NCBI GenBank assembly: GCA_900537185.1
Contig: LS999832.1
Coordinates: 131,102 to 195,101, forward strand
Origin: Cytophagales bacterium Alg240-R148
GTDB taxonomy: Bacteria; Bacteroidota; Bacteroidia; Cytophagales; Cyclobacteriaceae
DNA length: 64,000 nucleotides
Direction: 5' to 3'
Positions 1-9,678 of the stretch are shown here, piece after piece. Both the position numbers and the translations under genes were made by a program. The number at the start of each line of letters is the position of its first letter. Within the stretch, counting starts at the first letter, position 1. The notes under the pieces are model-generated. The model had not been told where the DNA came from. It searched no databases and saw nothing but the letters and a program-made list of their open reading frames with translations.

Positions 1-1101
1 TATTTCCCATTTTCAAGTATCCAACAAATTAGGTATGTAAAAGACCTTGAAAAAACGGTTGCCGCTCACGAAACAATCAAGGAAAACTTTTCCTTTGAAG
101 CAAAAAGGAGTCAAAATCCGCAACAGGATGAGCTGTATGTGTTGGTTATTGGTGAAACTTCCAGGTACAACCACTGGGGTGTTTCAGGTTATCATCGAGC
201 AACCTCTCCTTATGTAAGCAAGGATTCCACTATTATCAGCTTTTCAAAAGCTTTTGCTTCTCAAACTGCTTTGTCGGTGCCCATCATGATCACCCCCGCA
301 GAACCAGAAAACCTAACCCAACATTTCCAACAATTAAGCATGCTCAGTGCTTTTAAGGAGGTTGGGTTCCACACCAGTTGGATCAGCAACCAGGAAATTG
401 TTGGTGCGGGAAATTATAGGATACACATGCATGCAGCCGAAGCCGATACCCTACATTTTTTGAGTCCCCAAAAAGGTATGGAGCGGCCTTACGACGCTGC
501 ACTTTTACCAGTATTGGAAGGGATACTAAAAATGGGAGGGAAACAGCTTCTCGTAGTGCATACGTATGGGAGCCACCATCATTTTGCAGAGCGATATCCT
601 GAAAGTTTTAATGCTTTTCAACCAGCAATTAAGGGGAAAACCAATTTCGGTGATGACCACGAAAAAATAATCAATGCTTATGACAACAGCATCTTGTACT
701 CAGATTATATACTGGGGCAAATAATTAAAAAATTAAAAGCAGACAATAGAATGACCGCCATGGTTTTTATGTCGGACCATGGAGAAAATTTAAATGACAA
801 CGGAAAGGGCCTTTATTTGCATTCTAATGTCCATACAAAAGCCACTGCCCACGTCCCATTGTTGGTTTGGCTGTCAGAAAGTTACCAAAACAAGTTCCCT
901 TATAAAAGTTCCCTGATACACCAGCGAAAAGATAACCCCGTTAGTGGTAGTCATATTTTTCACTCTATGTTGGGAATGGCATCTATTGATACGCCATATT
1001 ACCGAGATAGTCTTAGTTTGGTCTCGGACACCTTTTCTAGCACGCCCCCCTTACTTTTGTCTGCGGGAAAAGTGATCACGGCAGATGCCATAAAACAATA
1101 A
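1..1101 (+). CDS. Phosphoethanolamine transferase / sulfatase-fold protein (5' end missing)
   Basis: The frame is open from the first base of the window, so the N-terminal membrane part lies outside and only the periplasmic catalytic domain is seen. The VLVIGETSRYNHWGVSGY motif, where the Thr of GET is the usual nucleophile, and the later MSDHGENL and HSNVH motifs match the alkaline-phosphatase/sulfatase superfamily, phosphoethanolamine transferase branch (EptA/CptA-like). Family members move phosphoethanolamine from phosphatidylethanolamine to lipid A or other cell-surface glycans. The first possible internal start is a GTG at 139, which would cut the catalytic strand, so it is not the real start. 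Substrate not determinable here. Confidence 0.85.
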   Translation, partial: YFPFSSIQQIRYVKDLEKTVAAHETIKENFSFEAKRSQNPQQDELYVLVIGETSRYNHWGVSGYHRATSPYVSKDSTIISFSKAFASQTALSVPIMITPAEPENLTQHFQQLSMLSAFKEVGFHTSWISNQEIVGAGNYRIHMHAAEADTLHFLSPQKGMERPYDAALLPVLEGILKMGGKQLLVVHTYGSHHHFAERYPESFNAFQPAIKGKTNFGDDHEKIINAYDNSILYSDYILGQIIKKLKADNRMTAMVFMSDHGENLNDNGKGLYLHSNVHTKATAHVPLLVWLSESYQNKFPYKSSLIHQRKDNPVSGSHIFHSMLGMASIDTPYYRDSLSLVSDTFSSTPPLLLSAGKVITADAIKQ

Positions 1102-1106
1102 ATGCA

Positions 1107-1418
1107 CTATGGATTGTTGCGTTTTAATGCCGCGGGTTGCAATATTTTTTTATCTACGATAAAGGTGCCAAAGGGAATTAAGGATGCCAAGAGCACCCAA
1201 AACGTTGAAACAAAACGCCACTTGTACAAATACCAACATTGGGCAGTAAAAAGAACATACACAACAAACAAGATGCCGTGTAACATGCCTATTACTAAAT
1301 TGGGTTCTAAGATGTTCCACTGGTACTTCAATGGCATCGTTATGCCTAGAAGTAAATAACTTATGCCTTCCAATATGGCCACTAACCTAAGCCGGCCCAG
1401 AGCATTGTTTAAGTTCAT
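1107..1418 (-). CDS. DUF3817 small membrane protein
   Basis: The protein has 103 residues and three hydrophobic segments. Near the N-terminus it shows the LRLVAILEGISYLLLGI and MPLKYQWN signature of DUF3817 (YdzA-like) integral membrane proteins, whose function is unknown. Its ATG overlaps the stop of the upstream S4-domain gene by four bases (ATGA), so the two are probably co-transcribed and translationally coupled. It is convergent with the phosphoethanolamine-transferase-like gene, with only five bases between them. Confidence 0.75.
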   Translation of the reverse strand: MNLNNALGRLRLVAILEGISYLLLGITMPLKYQWNILEPNLVIGMLHGILFVVYVLFTAQCWYLYKWRFVSTFWVLLASLIPFGTFIVDKKILQPAALKRNNP

Positions 1419-1627
1419 ATTACCTTGCCTTCTTCGTTTTGAAATTGAACCGAATCTCCAACGCGCATTTTCTTACGGACCCGAAGCTCTACTGCACCAT
1501 TGACTTTTATTTCTTCTTGTTTGATTCTAATTTTTGCCTCTCCTCCAGTACCTACCCATCCCAATTGCTGCAATAAATTGTTGAGTTCAATGTATTCTGC
1601 TCCTTCTCTAAGTTTAAATTCTTTCAT
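1415..1627 (-). CDS. S4 domain RNA-binding protein (YbcJ/RlbA-like)
   Basis: About 70 residues forming a single S4 fold. It starts MKEFKLREGAEYIELNNLL and carries the GWVGTGGEAK and IKVNG signature of the YbcJ family of small RNA-binding proteins, followed by a basic RVRKKMRVGD loop. The reading frame extends 47 codons further upstream (to 1768), but that extension is hydrophobic and unlike the family, so the ATG at 1625-1627 is preferred. Such proteins are thought to bind structured RNA or ribosomes. It is the first gene of a two-gene operon with the DUF3817 gene. Confidence 0.75.
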   Translation of the reverse strand: MKEFKLREGAEYIELNNLLQQLGWVGTGGEAKIRIKQEEIKVNGAVELRVRKKMRVGDSVQFQNEEGKVI

Positions 1628-1988
1628 TTGATAGATTTTATCCGACAAATATACTAGGAAAAAAATTATAGAAGTTGCTAGTCCATTAAAAATGGGAAAT
1701 AAGAAATGCATTTCGAGATGGCATTTAATGGTAGGTGTTTTTTGTTTGTAGTGTTCCATGGCATCCAATTGAAATTAAACGGGTACAAACGTGTATGTGG
1801 AACAATTGTCTTGGTATTCTTTGAATAAATAATGCGTATTTGTAGTATTTATATAAATAAATTGATATTTTTAATTAGGGTCTCTGCATCCTTGTGATTA
1901 AGTTGAATATTGTAATAGATTATTGTAGGTATTTAAAGTTTGTGCGTGCTCTCTTTTGTTGTATACCACTAATTCATGTTTATTAATT
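1628..1988. other. Intergenic region between divergent genes
   Basis: About 360 bases separate the leftward S4/DUF3817 operon from the rightward kinase operon. The region is A+T rich and presumably holds promoters for both directions. I could not pick out a convincing -33/-7 pair. The open frame on the minus strand (1628-1768) is an N-terminal run-on of the S4 gene. Confidence 0.4.
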
Positions 1989-3074
1989 ATGAATACTAGT
2001 AAGAATGTTTATTTGGTGGATGATGTTCAGGAGAACTTGCAGGTTTTAGGTAATATATTAAGAGAAAATGGGTACAATATTGCACTTGCTAAAACCGGGC
2101 AACAAGCGCTGAAAGGTATATGCAAGATGCAACCAGATCTTATTCTACTAGACATATCCATGCCCGATATGAATGGTTTTGAGGTTTGTGAACAACTTAA
2201 GAAAAACGAGTGTACGGCGGATATTCCAATCATATTCTTAACTGCAAAAACCCAAACAGAAGACATCATTGAAGGCTTTAAAGTTGGAGGGGTGGATTAT
2301 ATTACCAAACCATTTAATTCAGAAGAACTGCTAGTTCGAGTAAAAACCCATGTAGAATTAAGAAAAGCTAAGCTGCAATTAGAAATGCTCAACAAAACTA
2401 AAGATAAGTTCTTTAGTATCATTGGTCATGATTTAAAAGCCCCATTAAATACCATTAAAGGATTTACCAAACTATTGCAAACAGGTCTGGATAATTTTGA
2501 TCAAAAAGAACTCGAGCACTATATCAATAAACTGGATGTTTCTGCCCACAACACTTCAAAATTGCTCCAGAACTTATTGGATTGGGCACGTACGCAAACA
2601 GGTGCCATACGATACAATCCCATAAAATCTGATGTGGAAACTTTAATTGGAGGTACAATTGATTTGTTTCAGGCAATTTCTGAACAAAAGGGCATTGAAA
2701 TAAAATACGAACACCGCGGGCTCCCATTGGCAGTATCGGTTGATAAAAACATGGTCCAAACCATTGTTAGAAATTTAATCTCAAATGCTATAAAATTCAC
2801 AGAGCCTGGAGGAGTAATAACCGTATTTACAGGGCAAGAAGATGCTTGTTTGTGTATAAAAGTAAAGGATTCTGGAGTTGGAATGAGTTCGGTAGATTGT
2901 GATAAAATTTTCAAACCTGATATCCATTTTACTAGAAAAGGTACCAATGCAGAAATAGGAACAGGGTTAGGGCTGTTGTTGTGTCAAGAGTTTGTGCAAT
3001 ACCACGATGGCCACATTGGTGTCAATAGCACTGTTAATAAGGGAACGGAGTTTACGGTTAAACTCCCAGTTTAA
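1989..3074 (+). CDS. Receiver-first hybrid histidine kinase
   Basis: The protein has 361 residues with a CheY-like receiver domain at the front (acidic pair VDD near residue 11, phospho-acceptor Asp near residue 55 in LILLDISMPDMNG, conserved Lys near 107 in ITKPF). It continues into a HisKA dimerisation domain (His near 147 in FFSIIGHDLKAPLN) and a HATPase_c domain (NLISNAIKF, GTGLGLLLC). There is no membrane segment, so it is cytosolic and takes its input through the receiver. The ATG at 1989 is preferred over an upstream in-frame TTG at 1956 because the receiver begins directly after it. The next gene, a large hybrid kinase, starts 12 bases after the stop and is a likely partner in a phosphorelay. 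Confidence 0.88.
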   Translation: MNTSKNVYLVDDVQENLQVLGNILRENGYNIALAKTGQQALKGICKMQPDLILLDISMPDMNGFEVCEQLKKNECTADIPIIFLTAKTQTEDIIEGFKVGGVDYITKPFNSEELLVRVKTHVELRKAKLQLEMLNKTKDKFFSIIGHDLKAPLNTIKGFTKLLQTGLDNFDQKELEHYINKLDVSAHNTSKLLQNLLDWARTQTGAIRYNPIKSDVETLIGGTIDLFQAISEQKGIEIKYEHRGLPLAVSVDKNMVQTIVRNLISNAIKFTEPGGVITVFTGQEDACLCIKVKDSGVGMSSVDCDKIFKPDIHFTRKGTNAEIGTGLGLLLCQEFVQYHDGHIGVNSTVNKGTEFTVKLPV

Positions 3075-3086
3075 AGCTTTTTTATT

Positions 3087-6000
3087 TTGAACCTAGAAGC
3101 CGTTTATGTACTTACTTGTGCGCTAATAGTCAACTTGATTATAAGCCTTTTACTGGCATTAAATAACATCTTTTTTAAAAGCAAGGAAGAATCTTCATGG
3201 CTTTATGTAGTCGCTAAATTTCTACAAACGTTGGCCTTAGTAGGTTTTGTTGCAAGCCCTTCTGATCCAGTAAATCGGTGGCTATTGATCGGTGGCTTTA
3301 TTTTATTAATTACCGGAACAGTACTAGAAAACCAAGCCTTTTTGTTTACCTATAAAAGGCGGTCTAAGTTATTGATGTATTCGGTACCATTTGTTGCAAT
3401 TTTTGGAATTGGGACCATGCTGGTGTTGGCAATTTTGCAAATTGAATTGAAGTATTTTAGAATTATTATTTCACTTTATTTTGGATTGTTGTATTGTTCC
3501 AGTGCCTTGTTATTCTTGATTAAGAAAGGGAGTAAAGTCCATAAAGTGGTAGGAACGGCTGGGCTTATTGCTGGTGTTCCATGGATGTTTAGGGCTTTGT
3601 ATGTTATGTTATCGATGGAGAGTATGCAAGATAAGGTACTCAACCTTACCATAATGTCGGTTTGTTATGCCTATTTTTCTCTTTCACTGATATGGCCGGT
3701 ACTGTACTTGTTGATTGTTGAAGAACAACAAAGAGGTCTAATTAAAAAGCAAAAGATGGATTTGGAACAACAGGTAAAGGACAATAGCAAAACTATTGTG
3801 CACCAAGAGAGTTTATTTGCACAGTTATTTGCACATATGAGCAGCAAAGTGATCATTTTTGATTACGATTTCAAAAAGGGAGATTTTCGAATAAAAGATG
3901 TAAATAAATCCGCTGCGCAACTGGTCTCTAAAGAACCAGAGGATATAGTTGGTTTGTTTTTTTCAGATGTATATTCTTTCCTTTTTTACAGTGAAGTTCT
4001 TGACAAACTCAAATACGTGCACTTTACAGAAAACCCATTAAGTGAATCTTTTGTTAATTATAACTCTAAAAAGGAATTGGAACTTTGGTTCCAGAGTTAT
4101 TTGTATAAGTTACCCTCAGGTGAAGTAGTAGGTGTTTTTAATGATATTACAGAAGAGAAAAAACATGAGTTAGCTACAAAGAAAGAGAAGGAATTCTCAG
4201 ATATGTTGTTGAATTGGTTGCCTGGTACTTTTAGTTTGTGTGAATTAGAAGGAGATCTTCCAAAATTAATTCGTTGGAACAAAAACTTTGAGAAACAAAC
4301 AGGGTATGGGGCGGATGAATTGATGGGGAAAATACCATTTGAATTTTTTAATACCAAAGAAGACTCAGAACAAGTTGAAGAAAGTTTTAAAAAGTTGCGT
4401 GAAGATGGTTATGTCTCTACTACTATTAATATTTACAACGCCAAGGAAGATTTTTATACTTACAACATGTATGAGGCCCACTTGTTTGATTATGCCGGTC
4501 GCAACTACTTTTTTGCAATTGGTATTACCATTGACAGACCGCAAAACAATGCAAACAGACCTAGCGCAGAAATAGAAGAAACAACTCAGAAATTAGCCCA
4601 AGACAATTCGGTTTTAGTAGAAAAAATGAAGAACAGGACTTTGGAGTTAAATAGTGTCTTGAATCAACAGAGAATTATATTAGAAAACATAAAGTTTGGT
4701 ATCATTTTTGTAAAAAACAGAAAATTTGTTTGGACCAATAAAGGCATGTCCAATATTCTTGGATACGATCGCAATGAATTGGATGGAGTGAGTACAAGAG
4801 TATTGTATAGAAATGAAAAAGAATTCCTTGAATTAGGTACTATGGCTTATTCCGAGTTGAATAGAGGCAATACTTTTACTTTAGAGTACGAAATGGTTAA
4901 AAAAACGAAAGAAGTTTTTTGGGCTCGAATCACAGGTCGTTGCATTGATAAAGGACATCCAGATCAAGGGTCTATTTGGATAATGGAAGATATAACCCAA
5001 AGGAAAAATTTTGAAAACCAATTGAATGAAGCCAAGGATAAAGCGGAATCTGCTAATAGAGCGAAGTCTGAGTTTCTAGCCAATATGAGCCATGAAATTC
5101 GAACGCCTATGAATGCTGTGTTGGGTTTCAGTGAAGTTTTGAGCGAAAAACTACCGGAATCTCCGGAATTACAGGAATACATTAAGGGCATTCAAACTGG
5201 GGGAAAGAACTTATTGAGGCTCATAGATGATATATTGGATTTATCTAAAATTGAGGTGGGCCGAATGGATATTCAGCTAGAACCAGTAAACCCCCACCAA
5301 TTAATAAAGGAGATAAAACAAATTTTTTCTTTAAGAATGAGAGAGAAAGGACTCGACTTTATTATTGATTTAAAGCAGGAAACACCAAGCATTGTAATGT
5401 TGGACGAAACAAGATTGAGGCAAGTTTTGTTTAATTTGGTGGGAAATGCTGTGAAATTTACTAGTTCTGGTTCCGTAACCTTGGGGCTGAGTGAAGAGGT
5501 AAGTGGAAAAGGTAGTTCTGTTGAATTAATTTTTGAAGTCAGAGATACAGGAATTGGAATTCCCTTGAATCAAGTAGCAAGTGTGTTTGAACCATTTAGG
5601 CAGCGAAAAGGTCAAAAGAATAGATTCTACAAAGGGACTGGCTTAGGACTTTCAATTTCCAAGAAACTAGTGGAAATGATGAATGGTTCTCTTTTACTGG
5701 AAACGAAACTGGACCATGGATCTTCCTTTAAAGTACACTTGAGAGAAGTAGAAGTTTCTACCATTGCAGCGGATTTCCACGATTTGGAAACTTCACAAGA
5801 AGATGTTCAAATTAAATTTGATCGGGCCAATATATTGTATGCAGAAGATATATTATCCAATAGACAAGTAGTGAACGCATATTTAGAAAACTATAATTTA
5901 AATATAGTAGAGGCTGTTAATGGAGAGGAGGCATTATCCTTTTTGAATAAAGTAAAATTTAGTCTCATACTAATGGACATAGAAATGCCTGTTTTAGATG

Positions 6001-6527
6001 GGGTGGAAGCTTCTAAAAGAATAAAGTCAGATCCCAGGTTCAAGCATATTCCAATAATAGCATTAACCGCTTCAGCTATGAAATCAGAAGAGCATGATAT
6101 TTTGAATTTTTGCGATTTATACTTAAAAAAACCAGTGAGTAAAAATAGATTGATTAAGGAATTGGCGAATTTTTTACCACACGCACAAATTGGGAGTGAA
6201 AACAGCAATAACCAGTTCGATGATGGTATTAGCCTACTAAGAAATGAAATTAATCACCTTTCTGAGGAAGGTATTGATAAAGTTGGTTTTCACTTTTCAG
6301 CTGAACTAATTGAATTATACGAAGTACTTAAAGAGACCAATGCAATATCGGAATCCGAGAAATTGGCGGCCATGCTGATTGAAATCGGTACTCAAAAAGG
6401 CTGGGGTGTTGTAGAACGGTTTGGATTGGAATTGAAAGAAGCTACAAAAAAATTAAGAATAACAGATATTGAACGTTTAATTAACCTTTTCCCAAGTTTG
6501 TATAACAAAAATGGGCCAACCAGTTAA
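3087..6527 (+). CDS. Membrane hybrid sensor histidine kinase with PAS domains and receiver
   Basis: A 1146-residue sensor. It has a hydrophobic N-terminal region of about seven membrane segments (residues 1-215), a short coiled coil, three PAS-like domains (about 245-355, 370-495 and 535-650), HisKA (His669 in ANMSHEIRTPMN), HATPase_c (NLVGNAVKF; GTGLGLSISKKLVEMM) and a C-terminal receiver (Asp964 in LILMDIEMPVLDG). The last 150 residues show no clear HPt motif. A TTG at 3087 is the probable start; no ATG lies before the first membrane segment. It is in the same frame as the preceding kinase, only one stop codon away. The signal sensed is unknown. Confidence 0.85.
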   Translation: MNLEAVYVLTCALIVNLIISLLLALNNIFFKSKEESSWLYVVAKFLQTLALVGFVASPSDPVNRWLLIGGFILLITGTVLENQAFLFTYKRRSKLLMYSVPFVAIFGIGTMLVLAILQIELKYFRIIISLYFGLLYCSSALLFLIKKGSKVHKVVGTAGLIAGVPWMFRALYVMLSMESMQDKVLNLTIMSVCYAYFSLSLIWPVLYLLIVEEQQRGLIKKQKMDLEQQVKDNSKTIVHQESLFAQLFAHMSSKVIIFDYDFKKGDFRIKDVNKSAAQLVSKEPEDIVGLFFSDVYSFLFYSEVLDKLKYVHFTENPLSESFVNYNSKKELELWFQSYLYKLPSGEVVGVFNDITEEKKHELATKKEKEFSDMLLNWLPGTFSLCELEGDLPKLIRWNKNFEKQTGYGADELMGKIPFEFFNTKEDSEQVEESFKKLREDGYVSTTINIYNAKEDFYTYNMYEAHLFDYAGRNYFFAIGITIDRPQNNANRPSAEIEETTQKLAQDNSVLVEKMKNRTLELNSVLNQQRIILENIKFGIIFVKNRKFVWTNKGMSNILGYDRNELDGVSTRVLYRNEKEFLELGTMAYSELNRGNTFTLEYEMVKKTKEVFWARITGRCIDKGHPDQGSIWIMEDITQRKNFENQLNEAKDKAESANRAKSEFLANMSHEIRTPMNAVLGFSEVLSEKLPESPELQEYIKGIQTGGKNLLRLIDDILDLSKIEVGRMDIQLEPVNPHQLIKEIKQIFSLRMREKGLDFIIDLKQETPSIVMLDETRLRQVLFNLVGNAVKFTSSGSVTLGLSEEVSGKGSSVELIFEVRDTGIGIPLNQVASVFEPFRQRKGQKNRFYKGTGLGLSISKKLVEMMNGSLLLETKLDHGSSFKVHLREVEVSTIAADFHDLETSQEDVQIKFDRANILYAEDILSNRQVVNAYLENYNLNIVEAVNGEEALSFLNKVKFSLILMDIEMPVLDGVEASKRIKSDPRFKHIPIIALTASAMKSEEHDILNFCDLYLKKPVSKNRLIKELANFLPHAQIGSENSNNQFDDGISLLRNEINHLSEEGIDKVGFHFSAELIELYEVLKETNAISESEKLAAMLIEIGTQKGWGVVERFGLELKEATKKLRITDIERLINLFPSLYNKNGPTS

Positions 6528-6623
6528 TGCACCTTCTATTTCATTTTCCTTGCAATTTTGTAAGCCACATGTATGGAAGGATTGTTAATTTGTCCTAAAT
6601 TCGTTTTACCTAAAAGAAACACA

Positions 6624-7736
6624 ATGAAACACAATAGAATCTATTGGCTTCTTGTTTTAATGTTTATTAACTCTTGTAAAAGCCATTATGCGCCACTCTC
6701 TCAAGAAGAGATTAAGTACCATAACGATAGTGGATTTGTTAATGCCCCATCAAGTGGGGTTATCTACGAAGTGTTATTAATTGGAGATACCGGCAGACCC
6801 GCTATACCTCTTGATAGAGAAAAGTATCCAGATGAATATCCAGATGTTGTTTTTTCTTCTCTTGTAAACCATTCTAAAACGAATAACAATAAGGGAATAG
6901 ACAATGTGATCCTCCTCTTAGGGGATAATATTTATAAAAATGGGTTGAAAAGGGGGGGGATAGGTAAAAATAGATCAAAATTAATACTTCAGACACAGGT
7001 AGATTGGTTGAATCAAACTAAAAGTGATGCTTTTTTTATTCCTGGGAATCACGATTACAAATTCATTTTGGGTAGCCCAGCCCACAACCGGATGAAAAGA
7101 CAAGCGAAGTATTTGAATGAAAAAGAAGATAACGTGTTTTTAGCACCAGATGTGGTGGCAAAAGAATGGTACCAAATAAAAACAATCAATCAAAAAGGAA
7201 AAGAAGTTGGGCTCGTACTTTTTGACAGCCAAGCATTTTTGAATTGGGGTAGAAAGTCAGAAAAAGAGAGAACCTTTGAGTCCTTACAAAAGGAAGTTAT
7301 GAATCGGTCCGATATTCAAACATGGATCCTGGCAACCCATCATCCCATATTTTCGGCGGACGAACATGGTGAAAAAACAGGAGGATTCGCAAAAAGCCAG
7401 CATGTAAACGGAGGCAAAAATTATAAGGAATTTGCAACCAGGTTAAAATCTTTAATCGATGGCATGTCTGTAGAGGATAAACAAATTGTTGTCGTGTCTG
7501 GTCATGACCATTCTTTACAATTGTTAAAGGGAAAAAATTATTACCAAGTGGTGTCTGGAGCAGGAGTAAAGGTGTCCCATGAAAAACTTAATTGTGGGAA
7601 ACTAATTTTTGGTCAGCAAAACAAAGGGTATGCCGTACTTTCGATTTACGAGCAGAATGAAATTTGGATTCAATTTTATGGGGCTTTTACTGCCAGAGAA
7701 GGTGATTTTTTACTGTTTTCTAAGAAATTGTTTTAA
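6624..7736 (+). CDS. Metallophosphoesterase lipoprotein
   Basis: The 370-residue protein begins with a lipoprotein signal peptide (MKHNRIYWLLVLMFINSC, lipobox Cys at 18). It then carries the calcineurin-like metallophosphoesterase motifs in order: GDTGRP, LLGDNIY, GNHDY, THHP and GHDH. These ligate the two active-site metals. It probably acts outside the cytoplasm, anchored to a membrane. The ATG at 6624 is chosen because the upstream in-frame GTG/ATG extension would bury the signal peptide. It follows the hybrid kinase by about 95 bases. The substrate (phosphoester, nucleotide or protein) is unknown. Confidence 0.82.
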   Translation: MKHNRIYWLLVLMFINSCKSHYAPLSQEEIKYHNDSGFVNAPSSGVIYEVLLIGDTGRPAIPLDREKYPDEYPDVVFSSLVNHSKTNNNKGIDNVILLLGDNIYKNGLKRGGIGKNRSKLILQTQVDWLNQTKSDAFFIPGNHDYKFILGSPAHNRMKRQAKYLNEKEDNVFLAPDVVAKEWYQIKTINQKGKEVGLVLFDSQAFLNWGRKSEKERTFESLQKEVMNRSDIQTWILATHHPIFSADEHGEKTGGFAKSQHVNGGKNYKEFATRLKSLIDGMSVEDKQIVVVSGHDHSLQLLKGKNYYQVVSGAGVKVSHEKLNCGKLIFGQQNKGYAVLSIYEQNEIWIQFYGAFTAREGDFLLFSKKLF

Positions 7737-7865
7737 TATTTATTTCTGTGCAATCTATTGATAGTTAGTTGTTTAAGCTTGTGATGAGCGCGGTTGTGCA
7801 AATTGTTTACAAACATATTTATGGAATTCTTACGGAGTCTGCATCCTTAAGGAAAGTACATAGAT

Positions 7866-8579
7866 ATGAAAAAAAATGTAGCACTTTCAATTCCCACTCC
7901 TTGCTCAGAGCAATGGGGTGATTTTTCGCCAACCCCTAGTGGTGGTCATTGCAGCGTTTGTACTATTGATGTAGTGGATTTTACAATGATGTCCGATCAA
8001 GAGATTGTTGATTTTTTTGTGGAGAACAAAGGGTTTTCATGTGGAAAAATGCGTCCGGAGCAACTTAAATGCTATGGAATTCCACAAATATCCTGGGCGG
8101 CACGAGTTTCGAAATTCCTTAAGGTTGGATTGCTGGGGATAACTTTGTTGGGGTGGCAGCATACAGCATACACCAAGGAGTTACCAGAAAAGCAGTTTTT
8201 CAAAAAACAACTTACATTGTTAACCAATCAGGACACCGTTGCAGCCGCTTCTTATGAAGGCATGGTAATAGACGAAATGAATGGTCCACTCCCTGGCGTA
8301 AATGTATATGTGAAGGGTACAACGAATGGAACGGTTACCGATATAGATGGGCAATTTAAAATAAGCCATGCACTGAAGGAAGGAGATGTATTGGTTTTTA
8401 GTAGCATAGGGTACAATACCGAAGAATTGTTGATTACGGCAGAAATGCCGGCCTTGATAACATTGGAAATGAAAATGTATGTAGCGTTGTTGGGTATGGT
8501 AGCAACCGAGGATATATATGTCAAGGAACCTTCTAAAATAAAAAAGTTTTGGAGAAAAGTTAAAGGAGTATTTGAATAA
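7866..8579 (+). CDS. Carboxypeptidase-regulatory-like domain protein with N-terminal Cys motif
   Basis: A 237-residue protein in two halves. The first 75 residues carry conserved cysteines (CSVC and later CGKM, with KCYG nearby) around IDVVDFTMMSDQEIVDFF, a small domain seen in Bacteroidota proteins of unknown role. After a hydrophobic segment near 85-100, residues 130-200 form a carboxypeptidase D regulatory-like beta sandwich (GPLPGVNVYVKGTTNGTVTD, GDVLVFSSIGY), as found at the N-terminus of TonB receptors. No receptor barrel follows. It may anchor or interact at the envelope. The next gene begins one base after its stop, suggesting an operon. Confidence 0.7.
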   Translation: MKKNVALSIPTPCSEQWGDFSPTPSGGHCSVCTIDVVDFTMMSDQEIVDFFVENKGFSCGKMRPEQLKCYGIPQISWAARVSKFLKVGLLGITLLGWQHTAYTKELPEKQFFKKQLTLLTNQDTVAAASYEGMVIDEMNGPLPGVNVYVKGTTNGTVTDIDGQFKISHALKEGDVLVFSSIGYNTEELLITAEMPALITLEMKMYVALLGMVATEDIYVKEPSKIKKFWRKVKGVFE

Positions 8580-8580
8580 G

Positions 8581-9597
8581 ATGGTGGGGGAAAGGAACTG
8601 CTGCAGCTTCTGGATTTTTGTAGCCATTTTTATAGTGCCCAGTGTGCTGTTTGGTCAGAATGTTTCTTGGAAGGAATATGATTTTTCTAGAGCAGATGAG
8701 GTGGCGAACCTTTACCCCAACTACCCTATAGGCAATCCGAAAAAGTTGGCTGACCTATTAACTGCCGGACTTCCAAATGAACAAGAAAAGTTTAGGTCCA
8801 TTTATAAGTGGGTTTGTTCTAATATCCAGTACGACCAGCAACTTTATTATAAAAATTTGAGACAAAGAAAGAAAAACAAAAACAATACCACCGCCCAATT
8901 ACAGTGGGAACGGAAATTCAGTAAAAAGGTATTTTCAACGCTTTTGGAAAAACAAAAAACAATATGTTCTGGATATGCTTATTTGGTACAAGAGCTAAGC
9001 TACCATGCAGGGTTGGATTGTAAGGTAATTCACGGTTATGGTCGGACAACCACCGAACCCAACCCCAGTAACCCCAACCATTCTTGGGTAGAAGTGAAAA
9101 TAAATGGGGTGTCGTACGCAGCGGACCCAACTTGGTCTAGTGGTGTCTACAACAACAGCACAGGACAATTTGTACACAATTTTGATGCGACGTATTTTTT
9201 GGTTGACCCATTGATTTTAGCGCTCAACCATCTTCCTAGAGCAGACAACAAAGAAAAGGAGGCCAACAACGAAAGATTGATTCATTTTAATGCAAAACCA
9301 TTGGCATACAAATATGCCGTTCAAAAAAATGTGACTTTATCTGAATTGGAAGGTTTTGAAAAGGAAGTGAAAAGGGGGGGACAATTGGTTTTGCAATTTG
9401 AAAGCGACAAGCTATTGGATGCCATGATCACATTGCGCTTGGTGAAAAATGGAATTTTGAAAGTGGTGGTACCAACATTAGAACATTCAAAACGACTTTA
9501 TACTATTTCGGAAGTCATGGATAATAAAGGCAAATACATGGTCTACTTGTTTGAAGGAGACCAACCTCTGCTTTCTTACCAAGTGCAGGTTAAATAA
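8581..9597 (+). CDS. Transglutaminase-like (kyphoscoliosis-type) secreted protein
   Basis: A 338-residue protein with a signal peptide (WIFVAIFIVPSVLFGQ). It has a transglutaminase/cysteine-protease core with a catalytic triad readable as Cys129 (KTICSGYAYL), His167 (NHSWVEV) and Asp182 (AADPTW). Proteins of this type in bacteria are usually thought to act as proteases or cross-linkers in the periplasm. The ATG at 8581 is preferred over an in-frame TTG at 8572 that overlaps the previous gene. It sits one base after the carboxypeptidase-regulatory-like gene, so both envelope proteins are probably made together. Confidence 0.78.
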   Translation: MVGERNCCSFWIFVAIFIVPSVLFGQNVSWKEYDFSRADEVANLYPNYPIGNPKKLADLLTAGLPNEQEKFRSIYKWVCSNIQYDQQLYYKNLRQRKKNKNNTTAQLQWERKFSKKVFSTLLEKQKTICSGYAYLVQELSYHAGLDCKVIHGYGRTTTEPNPSNPNHSWVEVKINGVSYAADPTWSSGVYNNSTGQFVHNFDATYFLVDPLILALNHLPRADNKEKEANNERLIHFNAKPLAYKYAVQKNVTLSELEGFEKEVKRGGQLVLQFESDKLLDAMITLRLVKNGILKVVVPTLEHSKRLYTISEVMDNKGKYMVYLFEGDQPLLSYQVQVK

Positions 9598-9678
9598 TTC
9601 GGATTAAATTTTAGATGCGCAGATATAATGCGTAGTAATAGATGTCATTTGAAACAACTTTAAACTAAAGGGATTAAT

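Noticed and set aside
7836-7851. String TCTGCATCCTT shared with 1881-1891
   Set aside because: An 11-base match at two sites with different surroundings is too short to support a regulatory element.
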